A stretch of DNA of 64,000 nt from an uncultured Clostridium sp. (GTDB lineage: Bacteria > Bacillota > Clostridia > Lachnospirales > Lachnospiraceae). Positions 50,754 through 59,702 of this stretch are shown in pieces. The notes under the pieces are model-generated. The model was given only the letters and a program-made list of their open reading frames with translations, was not told the DNA's origin and searched no databases. The stretch lies in assembly GCA_937885015.1 (NCBI GenBank), contig CALAAS010000038.1, forward strand, positions 124,001-188,000, given 5' to 3'. Positions within the stretch are counted from its first letter, which is position 1. The number at the start of each line of letters is the position of its first letter. Both the position numbers and the translations under genes were made by a program.

Positions 50754-52164
50754 TCTCTCCTCTGTTCTCTTTCTGGTTCATCCATTCCCGGTAATCGCTG
50801 ATATAGTAATCCGCCAGCGCCTGTTTTTCCTCTTTCATATTCTGCGAAAAAGCATCCTCCACCGCGCACACCCGCATACCGGCCCGTTTTCCCGCCAGGA
50901 TTCCTGCCGGCACATCCTCAAACACCAGGCAGCGCTCCGGCGCCGCCTGAAGCTCGGAGGCTACTTTCCGGTAAATATCCGGCGCCGGCTTTCCGGCTGC
51001 CACCTCGCAGGCTGTCGTAACATTGGAAAAGTAGCTGTGGATTCCCAGAGATGTGAGCACCGCCTCCACCATATCGCGCCCATTGCTGGTGGCGATTCCC
51101 ATGGCAATTCCCCGATTTTTCAGGTATTCCAAAAATTGCCCGGCTCCAGGCTTTAAAGGAACCTCCTGGCGGTATTTATCAATGGACATCCGGATCCAGA
51201 TGGCTTTAATCTCCTCCAGAGAAATCGGGAGGGAAAAGCGCTCTTTAAAATAGCCAGCCGTCTCGGAAAAACTCATGCCTTCAATGGCCCGCTGCAGATC
51301 GTCAGGACATTCATACCCGTACTGCCCCAAAAATTCAATATCAATGGCCTTCCACATCCACATGGAATCCACCAGTGTACCGTCCAGATCAAAAAGCACA
51401 GCGTCTGTCTCCGACAGAATATCCGAAAAAGAGGCCTGTCCCCGCAGCTCGGCCACCTCCAGTTCCGTCAGAGGCCGGTACTCGCCGGACGCCAGAGAAG
51501 GATCCAGGCGGAGGCTTCCCATGGAAAGGCGTTTCAAAAATACTACCTGACAGTCTTCTGCCTCAAACATCCGTTTTACCTGATGAAACTTCCCCTCGTG
51601 AATGGTCAGGCGTACCTGGGCCATGTCTTCCCCGTATTCCCGCCAACGCCGCTCTATATAAAGATCTGCTGGTCTGGCTGTATCGCCGTCCTCCAGCACA
51701 ATTCCACGCCGGAACCGCGCTTCGATCCCCTCACGTAAAACGCCTCGTACCCGTGCCAGATAAACCTTATCCACGTGTTTTTTTGGCGCAAGAAGCCGGT
51801 GGGCCAAATCCCCATCGTTGGTGAGAAGCAGAAGGCCCTCGGTGTCAATATCCAAACGGCCCACCGGAAAAAGATCCTTTCGGCGCGTTTCCAGAAGATC
51901 CAGAACGGTCCTGTGGCGGCCGTCCTCGGTGGCAGAAATAACGCCCTGCGGTTTGTTGAGCATATAATATTCCACTGAAACAAACCCCACCGGCTCGCCA
52001 TCCAGGCGCACATCGCTCATTTCCGGATCCACTTTCCGATCTGCCTCCCGACACAGGCTTCCATCCACCATTACACGCCCTTTTCGGATCATTTCCTTTA
52101 CCTGACTCCTGGTTCCCCGTTTCATTTCTGCCAGAAACCGATCCAGACGCATCGTTTTTCCCAT
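50731..52164 (-). CDS. RsuA-type pseudouridine synthase fused to a HAD hydrolase
   Basis: 477 residues from the ATG at 52164, overlapping the rsmF stop (TGATG) and preceded by GGAGG. Residues ~1-240 are an S4 plus RsuA/RluB-type synthase (RLDRFLAEM, GRLDIDTEGLLLLTNDG with catalytic Asp, EGKFHQVKRMFEA). Residues ~255-470 are a HAD phosphatase of the beta-phosphoglucomutase group (AVLFDLDGTLVDSMWMWKAID, ATSNGRDMV, GKPAPDIYRKVA, FEDVPAGILAGKRAGM). A single ORF joins the two; no frameshift is seen at the border. Confidence 0.88.
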   Translation of the reverse strand: MGKTMRLDRFLAEMKRGTRSQVKEMIRKGRVMVDGSLCREADRKVDPEMSDVRLDGEPVGFVSVEYYMLNKPQGVISATEDGRHRTVLDLLETRRKDLFPVGRLDIDTEGLLLLTNDGDLAHRLLAPKKHVDKVYLARVRGVLREGIEARFRRGIVLEDGDTARPADLYIERRWREYGEDMAQVRLTIHEGKFHQVKRMFEAEDCQVVFLKRLSMGSLRLDPSLASGEYRPLTELEVAELRGQASFSDILSETDAVLFDLDGTLVDSMWMWKAIDIEFLGQYGYECPDDLQRAIEGMSFSETAGYFKERFSLPISLEEIKAIWIRMSIDKYRQEVPLKPGAGQFLEYLKNRGIAMGIATSNGRDMVEAVLTSLGIHSYFSNVTTACEVAAGKPAPDIYRKVASELQAAPERCLVFEDVPAGILAGKRAGMRVCAVEDAFSQNMKEEKQALADYYISDYREWMNQKENRGENDYGIHT

Positions 52165-53627
52165 CACTGCCACCTCCATCCGGGATTGTATTTGTTCTTT
52201 AGTATATCCCCCTGTCTGCGTCCCCACCCAAGGGGAAAGCCATCCACGCAGACTAAAACTGGCCCGTCATTTCCGTGTTCCCCACTGAATAAGATGGTTT
52301 CTCCTTTCAGGTATCGGATTACCCGGTCATCCGCTGAGGAAAGAGGCAAAACGGATGTAAACATCTCCGGAGACAGAGTCATCGCCAGCGCCTGAGATGG
52401 CTCAAAACGCTCCCGCTTTACCTCACCCAGGAAAAGGCCGGTACGAAGGCAGCGAAGAACTTTAAAAATAGGAACCCCATTTTGCAAAAGTTCCTCCGGA
52501 AGATAGTATGCCCTGCCGCTGTCCATATAAATCCGTGTCTCATCCCAGTCTGCTCCGGTCTTTTTCAAAAAATCGAGAATCCGGTCTTTTCCATCCTGAC
52601 TGTTCCGGTTTCCACTCCCGCTCATTTCGTTACCACGCCTCTGTTTTCCCTTCCCCCGGCTTTTTTTTTCACTCCAGACTGTCTTCCCCGCCAAAAGCTC
52701 CGGAATCTCCTGCAGCACCGTTTCTTTTCCTTCCTTTCTCAGCAGCGCAATAAAATGACCTTCTCCAAAAATCCGATGGGGAAACAGTCTCAGACAGCCG
52801 GAACAGTCCCGACTGTTCTCAAACCCATGTTCCGGGTGCAGCGACACCAGATGCATGTCTGGAAATTCTTCCAGCACAAAACGGACGGCCCCCTCGTCCT
52901 CTTCCCGGTCGAAGGTACAGGTAGAGTATAAAAGCATCCCTCCCGGTGCCAACAGACGAACGGCCTCACGTAAAATCTGACGCTGGATAGGAATATAGTA
53001 TTCCGGCCCACGTTCCCGGTAGCTCTTTACCATATCCGGATCCCGGCGGAACATCCCTTCTCCGGAGCATGGCGCATCCACCAGAATTTTATTAAAAAAA
53101 CCTGGAAGCACACTGGCCAGCTTCTCTGGCGTTTCACTGGTTACGCAGATATTTCCGGCTCCGAAAAGCTCCAGGTTTTTTAAAAGTGCTTTTGCCCTGG
53201 AATTGCTGATATCATTGGAAAAAAGCAGGCCCGTCCCCTGCAGTCTGGCCGCCAGTTCCGTGCTCTTTCCTCCTGGTGCGGCACAAAGATCCAGCACCCG
53301 GTCTCCCGGTTCAATCGGAAGAACTGCAGCCGGTGTCATGGCGCTGGGTTCCTGGAGATAATAGAGTCCCGCATAGTACCAAGGATGCCTGGACGGTCGG
53401 ATCTCGGAAGGATAGTAAAAACCATTTTTCGTCCAGGGAATCGGTATCAAGTTCCATCCTGCCTTTTCCGCCAGAGCACAGAATTCCTCCGGCTTTATCT
53501 TCAGACGATTGACCCGAAGTCCATAGGCCACCTCCTGCTGGCAGGACGCAATATAATCGGAATAGGCATCCCCCAGAAGTTCTTTCATTTTTTCAAGAAA
53601 TTCTCTCGGCAGTTCTCTGTAATCCAC
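52164..53627 (-). CDS. RsmF-type 16S rRNA m5C methyltransferase (NOL1/NOP2/sun family)
   Basis: 487 residues from a GTG at 53627 with GGAGG 7 nt upstream; a TTG eight codons earlier is rejected. The SAM-binding stretch is VLDLCAAPGGKSTELAA, and the two catalytic cysteines are in DAPCSGEGMFRRDP and LLYSTCTF. A C-terminal RNA-binding part (about 370-480; GRAYYLPEEL, RCLRTGLFLGEVKRERFEPSQALAM) matches the RsmF tail that guides it to 16S rRNA. A short basic linker (about 335-355) separates them. Confidence 0.92.
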   Translation of the reverse strand: MDYRELPREFLEKMKELLGDAYSDYIASCQQEVAYGLRVNRLKIKPEEFCALAEKAGWNLIPIPWTKNGFYYPSEIRPSRHPWYYAGLYYLQEPSAMTPAAVLPIEPGDRVLDLCAAPGGKSTELAARLQGTGLLFSNDISNSRAKALLKNLELFGAGNICVTSETPEKLASVLPGFFNKILVDAPCSGEGMFRRDPDMVKSYRERGPEYYIPIQRQILREAVRLLAPGGMLLYSTCTFDREEDEGAVRFVLEEFPDMHLVSLHPEHGFENSRDCSGCLRLFPHRIFGEGHFIALLRKEGKETVLQEIPELLAGKTVWSEKKSRGKGKQRRGNEMSGSGNRNSQDGKDRILDFLKKTGADWDETRIYMDSGRAYYLPEELLQNGVPIFKVLRCLRTGLFLGEVKRERFEPSQALAMTLSPEMFTSVLPLSSADDRVIRYLKGETILFSGEHGNDGPVLVCVDGFPLGWGRRQGDILKNKYNPGWRWQ

Positions 53628-53640
53628 GTTGATTCCTCCA

Positions 53641-54477
53641 TCAATAAACAAATACTGGCCTTCGGTGCTCCAGTCTTTTCAAAATCCAGTAGGGATTTAC
53701 GCTGATCTCCCCGTCTTTTCCTGCAGGCAGATAGATCCCCAGATGCAGGTGTACTGGGAACTTTCCCACTGTATTTTCTTCTTTTCCATATCCGGAATCT
53801 CCCATAAAGCCAAGAAGCTGTCCGGCCTTTACAGAATCTCCTTCTTTCAGTCCAGGAGCATAGGAATAAAGATGGGCATAATACACATAAATACCCGACG
53901 GGGTTCGGATTCCAACCCTCCATCCCCCCTGTTCCAGCCACCCCTTCTTTTCTACCACACCGCTGCTAATGCTTAAAATCGGATAAAATCCCCGTTCTCG
54001 ATCAGCTCCCATGATATCACAGCCCTCATGTCCTCTCTGGCCTCCATAGGTACGTGTCTGCTGCCAGCTGTCCTCCCAAGCCACATCCGGAGTCTCCGTC
54101 TTTTGACTCCCCGGAACGGGAAAACAGGTCAGATCAGAATTCAGCATCTCATAGTATTCCGACAACTGCCTAAGCGCCGCTCGCACCCGAAAAGGAACAA
54201 CCCTCCCGCCTGGCACTGGTTCTTTCAGCGTTTTTTCTTCCAGAGCGTTCCGGTCTGAAAATCCCGTCAAATCAAATCCATTCTCCGCCATCTGAAGGGC
54301 CAGTTTCTGACAGTCTACAGGGCCTTCCTCTGCCCAGGCTGGCCCCAGCTTCATAGACCGGAAATCCTCTGATTCACAGATGCTGTCATCCAGATACAGA
54401 TACGCCGGATTTCCCTGCATCCAAAAAATCATGGTAACATTGAAAAAGGTAAGGAGTACGAAAAAAAGGATTCTCAT
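53641..54477 (-). CDS. M23-family metallopeptidase, membrane-anchored
   Basis: 278 residues from the ATG at 54477, with GGAAG upstream. A membrane segment at residues 2-20 is followed by a helical region and an M23 (LytM) domain: zinc ligands in RGHEGCDIM, the YYAHLYSY strand and HLHLGIYL. The family cuts peptide bridges in peptidoglycan, although members in sporulation loci can be inactive. It lies divergent from ylbJ. Linked roles in the spore envelope are possible but not shown. Confidence 0.87.
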   Translation of the reverse strand: MRILFFVLLTFFNVTMIFWMQGNPAYLYLDDSICESEDFRSMKLGPAWAEEGPVDCQKLALQMAENGFDLTGFSDRNALEEKTLKEPVPGGRVVPFRVRAALRQLSEYYEMLNSDLTCFPVPGSQKTETPDVAWEDSWQQTRTYGGQRGHEGCDIMGADRERGFYPILSISSGVVEKKGWLEQGGWRVGIRTPSGIYVYYAHLYSYAPGLKEGDSVKAGQLLGFMGDSGYGKEENTVGKFPVHLHLGIYLPAGKDGEISVNPYWILKRLEHRRPVFVY

Positions 54478-54572
54478 AGACACAGCACTTCCAAACATAT
54501 ATTGTATGGATTATTGTATGGCAAAACCGTCCACTCCATGACCGATCCGACACTGCCACGAAAGGAGACCGC

Positions 54573-55511
54573 ATGAAACGATGCCTTCGTTCCCTTATTC
54601 CTGCCTGCATTCTGATTCTTCTTTTAGTCCGTCCCTCCCTGTCTTTTGAAGGGGCCAGAAACGGGCTCCTGCTGTGGTTTAATGTGGTGCTTCCCACCCT
54701 TTTCCCCTTTATGGTATTTTCCAGTCTTCTGGTGGCCCGGGGCGGCATTCCGCTTCTTCTTGCTCCCCTCTCTTCCGTCCTGAAATGGCTCCATCTGTCT
54801 CAGAACGGCGGATATTCCCTTTTAACAGGACTACTCTGCGGTTATCCCATGGGGGCAAAAAATACTGCAGATTTCATGGCGAAAGGGCAAATTTCCCCGG
54901 CGGAAGGAAAGGCGCTGATGGCCATCGTCTCAAACCCCAGTCCCATGTTTCTAGCCGGCTATGTGTACGCCCGAATGCCCCGGGAAACCATCCCCTTTTA
55001 CAAGATCCTGCTTTCCGTTTACCTGCCGCTTCTGCCCCTCTTTTTTCTGGCTCGCCGCCTGTACCGACATCCCGAGACATCCTTCCGTCAGACCAAAGAA
55101 CATGTCAGGTTTCCCAATCTGCCGGAAAAAGGACTGGATTGTCTCATCCTGGATAACCTTGAAATTCTGGTACGTATCGGCGGCTACATCATGCTCTACT
55201 CCATTCTTGCTGCCTGGATCCGCCATCTTCTCCCTGATCCCCTGGCCCCACTTTTCATGGGACTTTCTGAAATGACTACCGGCATTCAGGCCATCTCTGA
55301 AACGATTCCAGGGAAAGCCGGAGCAATTGCCATCCTGATCTGCGCTGTCTTCGGTGGTCTGTCCGGCATTTCCCAGACAAAAACCGTTCTGGACTGTGCT
55401 TTTCGACAACGAGAAAAAAATGCCGGACTCTCCATCCGGCATTATATATTCTGGAAACTGATCCACGCCAGTCTCGCGTCTGCAATCTTTATTCTGCTGT
55501 CGCTTCTGTAG
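54573..55511 (+). CDS. ylbJ: Sporulation integral membrane protein YlbJ
   Basis: 312 residues, 8-9 membrane segments with the Gate/nucleoside-recognition pattern. Hallmarks are WFNVVLPTLFPFMVFSSLL, GLLCGYPMGAKNTADF and IVSNPSPMFLAGYV in the first half, and MGLSEMTTGIQAI and FGGLSGISQTKTVLD in the second. YlbJ is needed for heat-resistant spores in Bacillus. GAAAGGAG precedes the ATG. The last 23 nt overlap the convergent gene. Confidence 0.92.
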   Translation: MKRCLRSLIPACILILLLVRPSLSFEGARNGLLLWFNVVLPTLFPFMVFSSLLVARGGIPLLLAPLSSVLKWLHLSQNGGYSLLTGLLCGYPMGAKNTADFMAKGQISPAEGKALMAIVSNPSPMFLAGYVYARMPRETIPFYKILLSVYLPLLPLFFLARRLYRHPETSFRQTKEHVRFPNLPEKGLDCLILDNLEILVRIGGYIMLYSILAAWIRHLLPDPLAPLFMGLSEMTTGIQAISETIPGKAGAIAILICAVFGGLSGISQTKTVLDCAFRQREKNAGLSIRHYIFWKLIHASLASAIFILLSLL

Positions 55512-56076
55512 CAGCCGCTTCCTCCTCCGGTTCTGTCACAACACTTCCTGACAGCTCATTGCGGTTGGAAGAAACCACATCGTAGCTAGACTGCATGGAA
55601 CTCATATAGGCGTCAAAACGCCCCTGTGCCCCGTCCATGGCATGTTTAATAATCGTCTGAAGACTGCGCAGCATATCATCTGTATACTGCACCGATCCCT
55701 GGCGGATGCTGTTAGCCTCATCTACGGCACTGTCCACAATCTGCTGTGCCTGCGCATTGGCCTGCTCGATGATACTGTTGGCCTCCGCATAGGCCCGCTG
55801 CATAATCTCATGCTCATTGACCAGCTCATTGGTCTGAGCCGTCGCCTCTGCAACCATGGCATCAGCCTGCGATCTTGCTTCCTGCAGGATCGCATCCTGA
55901 TTGCTGATAATCTTCTGATATTTTTTGATCTCCTCCGGAATCCGCAGGCGCAGCTCTACGAGCAGTTCTTCAATCTCTTCCTTATTTACAAGAATTTTTG
56001 AATTCGACAGCGGCTGGAATTTACAGCTGTCGATATAATCTTCGATTTCCGTGATAATCTGTTCAATTCTGCTCAT
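55489..56076 (-). CDS. Coiled-coil, DivIVA/ATP-synthase-B-like protein
   Basis: 195 residues, almost wholly helical. Residues ~50-125 form a long Ala/Gln/Glu coil (ARSQADAMVAEATAQTNELVNEHEIMQRAYAEANSIIEQANAQAQQIVDSA) like the stalk of ATP synthase subunit b or DivIVA tails, with no membrane segment. Homologues beside coaD in Clostridia are often called ATPase by this likeness only. It overlaps the end of ylbJ on the other strand. A role in cell-pole or division structure is a guess. Confidence 0.7.
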   Translation of the reverse strand: MSRIEQIITEIEDYIDSCKFQPLSNSKILVNKEEIEELLVELRLRIPEEIKKYQKIISNQDAILQEARSQADAMVAEATAQTNELVNEHEIMQRAYAEANSIIEQANAQAQQIVDSAVDEANSIRQGSVQYTDDMLRSLQTIIKHAMDGAQGRFDAYMSSMQSSYDVVSSNRNELSGSVVTEPEEEAAATEATAE

Positions 56077-56091
56077 TTCTCTTCTCCTTAC

Positions 56092-56589
56092 TTATTTCTC
56101 CTCCTGCTCCAGAAGTGCAAACTTCTCGCGGACCCGCTCCGCCACCATAGGATCCAGAAATGCTTTCGTGTCTCCGCCGTACATGGCAACTTCCTTTGCC
56201 GTACTGGAACTTAAATAGGCGTATTTCAGATTTGTGGTCAAAAACAGGGTATCAATCTCCGGTGCAATAACCCGGTTCATCTGAGCCAGCTGGAGCTCAT
56301 ACTCGAAATCCGTGATAGCCCGAAGTCCTCTCACGATCACGCTGGCATGGTTATTGCGGACAAAATCAATCAAAAGTCCATCAAAGGACTGTACTTCTAC
56401 ATTGGGAAGGTCTGCCGTCACATCTTCTAACATCTTAACACGTTCTTCGACAGAAAACAACGGAGATTTTGCGCGGTTGCGCAGAACCCCGACAATTACC
56501 TTATCAAAAATCTCAGAGGAACGCTTAATAATATCATAATGACCTAGCGTTACCGGGTCAAAGCTGCCCGGATAAATAGCTGCCTTCAT
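56092..56589 (-). CDS. coaD: Phosphopantetheine adenylyltransferase
   Basis: 165 residues. The nucleotidyltransferase motif YPGSFDPVTLGHYDII opens the protein, with RGLRAITDFEYELQLAQMNR and YLSSSTAKEVAMYGGD typical of CoaD. It adenylates 4'-phosphopantetheine in coenzyme A synthesis. It overlaps the end of rsmD by 32 nt, the usual rsmD-coaD arrangement. Confidence 0.97.
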   Translation of the reverse strand: MKAAIYPGSFDPVTLGHYDIIKRSSEIFDKVIVGVLRNRAKSPLFSVEERVKMLEDVTADLPNVEVQSFDGLLIDFVRNNHASVIVRGLRAITDFEYELQLAQMNRVIAPEIDTLFLTTNLKYAYLSSSTAKEVAMYGGDTKAFLDPMVAERVREKFALLEQEEK

Positions 56590-57151
56590 TTTCCTTTTCT
56601 CCTTTGGTAATAAATAAGTGCTTGTTTGTCTTGTACACCTTCTCTTTCTGGAGGGTCATTCCAAACTGCGAAATCCAGGAGCACTCTGTCTCCCGGGAGG
56701 CCTCGACGATCATCATCGTCTCCGGTCCCGCCAGTGACGAACCGGAAAGGTACTGAAGAACCGCCTGCTCCCACTGCTGATCATAGGGGGGATCCATAAA
56801 AATATAGTCAAAGGCCGGGCAGGTTCCTTCTAACCTGGATAGTGCAGACAGCACATCACAAGTCAATACCTCTGCCTTTTCTTCCAAATGCGTGGTTCTC
56901 AAGTTGTCTCGGATACAGGCCACTGCCTTTGGATTTTTTTCTACAAATACAGCCTTTCCCGCACCGCGGCTCAGAGCTTCAATTCCAATGGCGCCGCTTC
57001 CGCTGAAAAGATCCAGAAACCTGCAGCCGTATAAATCATGCTGCAGCATGTTGAACAGCGTTTCTTTAATCCGGTCCGTTGTCGGCCGGGTATCCATTCC
57101 TTCAATTGTCTTTAATTGCAGCCGTCTGGCGCTTCCTGCTATTACACGCAT
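56558..57151 (-). CDS. rsmD: 16S rRNA m2G966 methyltransferase RsmD
   Basis: 197 residues from the ATG at 57151 (MRVIAGSARRLQL); in-frame sequence upstream covers the promoter and is not used. Conserved parts are DTRPTTDRIKETLFNML, FLDLFSGSGAIGIEALSRGA (SAM site) and the catalytic IFMDPPYDQQW. It is first in the rsmD-coaD-coiled-coil unit. Confidence 0.95.
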   Translation of the reverse strand: MRVIAGSARRLQLKTIEGMDTRPTTDRIKETLFNMLQHDLYGCRFLDLFSGSGAIGIEALSRGAGKAVFVEKNPKAVACIRDNLRTTHLEEKAEVLTCDVLSALSRLEGTCPAFDYIFMDPPYDQQWEQAVLQYLSGSSLAGPETMMIVEASRETECSWISQFGMTLQKEKVYKTNKHLFITKGEKENEGSYLSGQL

Positions 57152-57187
57152 GGATTTCATTCCCCATCTGATTTGTTTTTCCGTACT

Positions 57188-57216
57188 ATTATAGTATGTA
57201 ATCCACACAGATACAA
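57188..57216 (-). promoter_or_regulatory. Promoter of the rsmD-coaD unit
   Basis: On the minus strand TTGTAT (57216-57211) and TATAAT (57193-57188) are spaced 17 bp, about 37 nt before the rsmD start. Confidence 0.7.
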
Positions 57217-57317
57217 GCGAAATCACAATAAAACATAAATAAATTTCCAGAGAATTGACAGCCATGAAATGACATTTCACGCAAAAGCTTCTAGTGTATT
57301 CTTTCCGCAGACAGCCA

Positions 57318-57324
57318 TACTAGG
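57318..57324 (+). promoter_or_regulatory. Possible sigma-G-type -10 of the SASP gene
   Basis: CATACTA fits the CATnnTA form of forespore sigma-G promoters and lies 76 nt before the SASP start. No well-spaced -35 was found, so this is tentative. Confidence 0.3.
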
Positions 57325-57399
57325 AATGTAGCATAAAGAACAGTCCATGAGAGAAACAAAAAAACCATGGGCAGAACAATGAAAAGGAGGCGTTTGACT

Positions 57400-57606
57400 A
57401 TGTCTACAACAAACAATAACAAAACGAATGTACCGGAAGCAAAAGAAGCCATGAACCGATTCAAGATGGAGGTTGCCGGTGAACTGGGTGTTCCGTTAAC
57501 CAATGGATACAACGGAAACCTGACCTCTGCCCAGAACGGATCTGTGGGTGGATATATGGTTAAGAAGATGATCGAGGCTCAGGAAAAACAGATGGCTGGC
57601 AAATAA
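57400..57606 (+). CDS. Alpha/beta-type small acid-soluble spore protein
   Basis: 68 residues from the ATG at 57400, after AAAGGAGG; the longer frame adds 11 residues upstream of this site. SASP signatures are EAMNRFKMEVAGELGV with the GPR protease site region and NGYNGNLTSAQNGSVGGYMVKKMI. These proteins coat spore DNA and are degraded at germination. The gene shows the organism is, or descends from, a spore former. Confidence 0.96.
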   Translation: MSTTNNNKTNVPEAKEAMNRFKMEVAGELGVPLTNGYNGNLTSAQNGSVGGYMVKKMIEAQEKQMAGK

Positions 57607-57630
57607 ATCCTTTACCAGATCAGACAGACA

Positions 57631-57676
57631 AAAAAGATGGGGGTGCTGCAGTTCCTGCAACATCCTCATCTTTTTT
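57631..57676. terminator. Two-way terminator between SASP and pgeF
   Basis: The stem runs from GATGG at 57636 to CATC at 57670 (inner GCTGCAG/CTGCA), with six A before and six T after, so it can end transcripts from both convergent genes. Confidence 0.85.
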
Positions 57677-57677
57677 C

Positions 57678-58604
57678 TTATCCTTCTGTTTCCTGCAGCG
57701 CAAGAAATGCACAGAGATTCCCTCTTTTTTCGCCCATGGCACGGTGGGAGAAAAAAAGAGACGGATTACAATGGGTGCAGAGATTTGTTACTGCCAGATG
57801 CTCCGGCCGGATTCCGGCCTCCAGAAGAATCTGCCGATTGGCAGACCATAGATCCAGCTGGTATTTTCCGTTTTCCTTCTGTCTTAACAGCGGACCAAAT
57901 CCTGGCGCCTGTCCTTCCCATTCCCCAGGCTCTCTGTTTTCGGTAAAAGACAGTCCCCGCGATTCCATACCGTTTTTGCCAAATTCTCTTTTAAATTCCT
58001 CCGCTACTTCCGGTCCGATTTCATAACAGTCCCGACAGATGCTGGGACCCACACAGGCAATTACCTCCTCCGGCCGGGATCCAAATTCCGTCTCCATAGC
58101 CTTCAGTGTCACACAGCCCATCCGGTTTACAGTCCCACGCCATCCGGAATGGGAGAGTCCAATTGCCCGATGCACCGGGTCCAAAAAATAAAGTGGAACA
58201 CAGTCCGCATAAAAAGTAGTGAGAACCACCCCCGGAACATCCGTGATCAGACCGTCCACATCCCTGTAATCCCGTTCCCTCGTAATTCCCTTTCCTGCAT
58301 CCTCCGCCGTCACGCGCCTCACGTTTGTTGTGTGGGTTTGAAAGCTGAGCACCATATTTTCTTTTTGAACTCCCAGTGCCCGGGCCATCCTTTCGTAATT
58401 CTCCTGCACCGCAGCCGGATCATCCCCGCGGGTAAAGGAAAGGTTCATGGTGGAAAACGCTCCCCCACTGACGCCCCCAAGACGTGTGGAAAATCCATGA
58501 CGAACCATCCCGGTGTTTTCAAGGATCGGAAACACAAAAAAAGGAACGCCGCTTTTCTCCCGCAGCTCCATCACCTTTTCTCCGGTCTTTTTCACAACTT
58601 CCAT
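57678..58604 (-). CDS. pgeF: Peptidoglycan editing factor PgeF (YfiH/laccase-domain family)
   Basis: 308 residues. Metal ligands are visible: His in SFQTHTTNVRRV, Cys in FYADCVPLYFLDP and His in GLSHSGWRGTVNRM. The family acts as a purine-nucleoside phosphorylase/adenosine deaminase-like enzyme in some species and removes wrong residues from peptidoglycan precursors in E. coli. The long middle insertion (about 215-245) is somewhat variable. The ribosome binding site is weak. Confidence 0.88.
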   Translation of the reverse strand: MEVVKKTGEKVMELREKSGVPFFVFPILENTGMVRHGFSTRLGGVSGGAFSTMNLSFTRGDDPAAVQENYERMARALGVQKENMVLSFQTHTTNVRRVTAEDAGKGITRERDYRDVDGLITDVPGVVLTTFYADCVPLYFLDPVHRAIGLSHSGWRGTVNRMGCVTLKAMETEFGSRPEEVIACVGPSICRDCYEIGPEVAEEFKREFGKNGMESRGLSFTENREPGEWEGQAPGFGPLLRQKENGKYQLDLWSANRQILLEAGIRPEHLAVTNLCTHCNPSLFFSHRAMGEKRGNLCAFLALQETEG

Positions 58605-58669
58605 TCTTGTCTCACTTTCTTCTTAGAATCTGCCATTTTTCTTATCCCGTCTTTTTCCTTCCCCTGCTC

Positions 58670-59032
58670 TCATTCCCAGAAAGCATCCCGGATCAGGCGG
58701 ATCGTCCCATCCAGAACAGAAACCACATCCAGGCGGCACGGCGTTTCCTCCGGAATCCCCCGGACTGCCATGTAGTACCGGGCTGTCTTCAAAATTTTGG
58801 ATCGTTTTTTCCTGTCTACTGCCTCTGCCGGATCGCCTCCCGCCAGGCTCTTCCTATATTTGACCTCCACAAATACCAGATAGCGTCCATCTCTGGCAAT
58901 CAGGTCAATCTCCCCCTGGCGGCTGTGAAAATTTTTTTCCAGAATCTCATAACCCTGACAGAGCAGGAATGCCGCCGCCAGCTGTTCATAGCGGCTGCCC
59001 CGCTGTCGGCTGGTTTCTCCTTTTTCTGTCAT
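58670..59032 (-). CDS. YraN-family (UPF0102) nuclease-like protein
   Basis: 120 residues from the ATG at 59032, 8 nt after GGAG and overlapping the rnhB stop as ATGA. The restriction-endonuclease-like motif GEIDLIARDGRYLVFVEVKYRKS is complete (Asp, Glu-x-Lys). Function of the family is unclear; it is usually beside rnhB as here. Confidence 0.93.
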   Translation of the reverse strand: MTEKGETSRQRGSRYEQLAAAFLLCQGYEILEKNFHSRQGEIDLIARDGRYLVFVEVKYRKSLAGGDPAEAVDRKKRSKILKTARYYMAVRGIPEETPCRLDVVSVLDGTIRLIRDAFWE

Positions 59033-59691
59033 GCTTTCCACTCCATCTTTTTCAAAAAACTGCGGCGATGGATGGGACAGGGCCCAAACTCAAGAAGTGC
59101 AGTCCGATGTGCCGCAGTTCCGTATCCCTTATGCTTTGCAAACCCATATTCCGGATACAGCCTGTCATATTCCATCATCATATGATCCCTGGTTACCTTG
59201 GCCAGGATACTGGCAGCAGCAATGGAGACACTTTTCGCATCTCCCTTTATGATCTTTACCTGCTGTTCCTCCCGAATTCCGGGAATGATTACCGCATCAT
59301 TCAGGTACACATCCGGACAGACCGAAAGCTTCGACACAGCCTGACGCATGGCCTCATAGGTGGCCTGCAGAATATTGATTTCATCAATCACTCCAGGACT
59401 TACAATACCAATGCCAAAGGAAACGGCTTTTTCCTTAATTTCTAAAAACAGCTCCTCCCGGCATGACTCAGAAAGCTTTTTGGAATCATTCAATCTCAAA
59501 ATCCGACAGTCCCGGGGCAATATGACGGCCGCCGCTGCCACAGGACCGGCCAGCGGCCCGCGGCCGGCCTCATCAATCCCGCATATACGCACATCTGCCC
59601 CCAGACGCCCTTCATATTCCCGCTCGTACGCCCGCATATCCTCCAGGCGCTCCAGCTCCTTTTCCAAACGCTCCTCTGACCACTTCCGCAT
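59029..59691 (-). CDS. rnhB: Ribonuclease HII
   Basis: 220 residues from the ATG at 59691, after AGGAGG; an in-frame ATG nine codons earlier lies before that site. The catalytic acidic residues are in CGIDEAGRGPLAGP and ILAKVTRDHMMMEYD, with HKGYGTAAHR after. It removes RNA from RNA-DNA hybrids, including single ribonucleotides. It overlaps the upstream ylqF/rbgA-type gene's end region on the same transcript. Confidence 0.95.
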   Translation of the reverse strand: MRKWSEERLEKELERLEDMRAYEREYEGRLGADVRICGIDEAGRGPLAGPVAAAAVILPRDCRILRLNDSKKLSESCREELFLEIKEKAVSFGIGIVSPGVIDEINILQATYEAMRQAVSKLSVCPDVYLNDAVIIPGIREEQQVKIIKGDAKSVSIAAASILAKVTRDHMMMEYDRLYPEYGFAKHKGYGTAAHRTALLEFGPCPIHRRSFLKKMEWKA

Positions 59692-59702
59692 GGTGTTCCT
59701 CC

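Noticed and set aside
57291..57512. 73-residue hydrophobic minus-strand ORF
   Set aside because: Antisense to the SASP gene and its promoter region, without a ribosome binding site.
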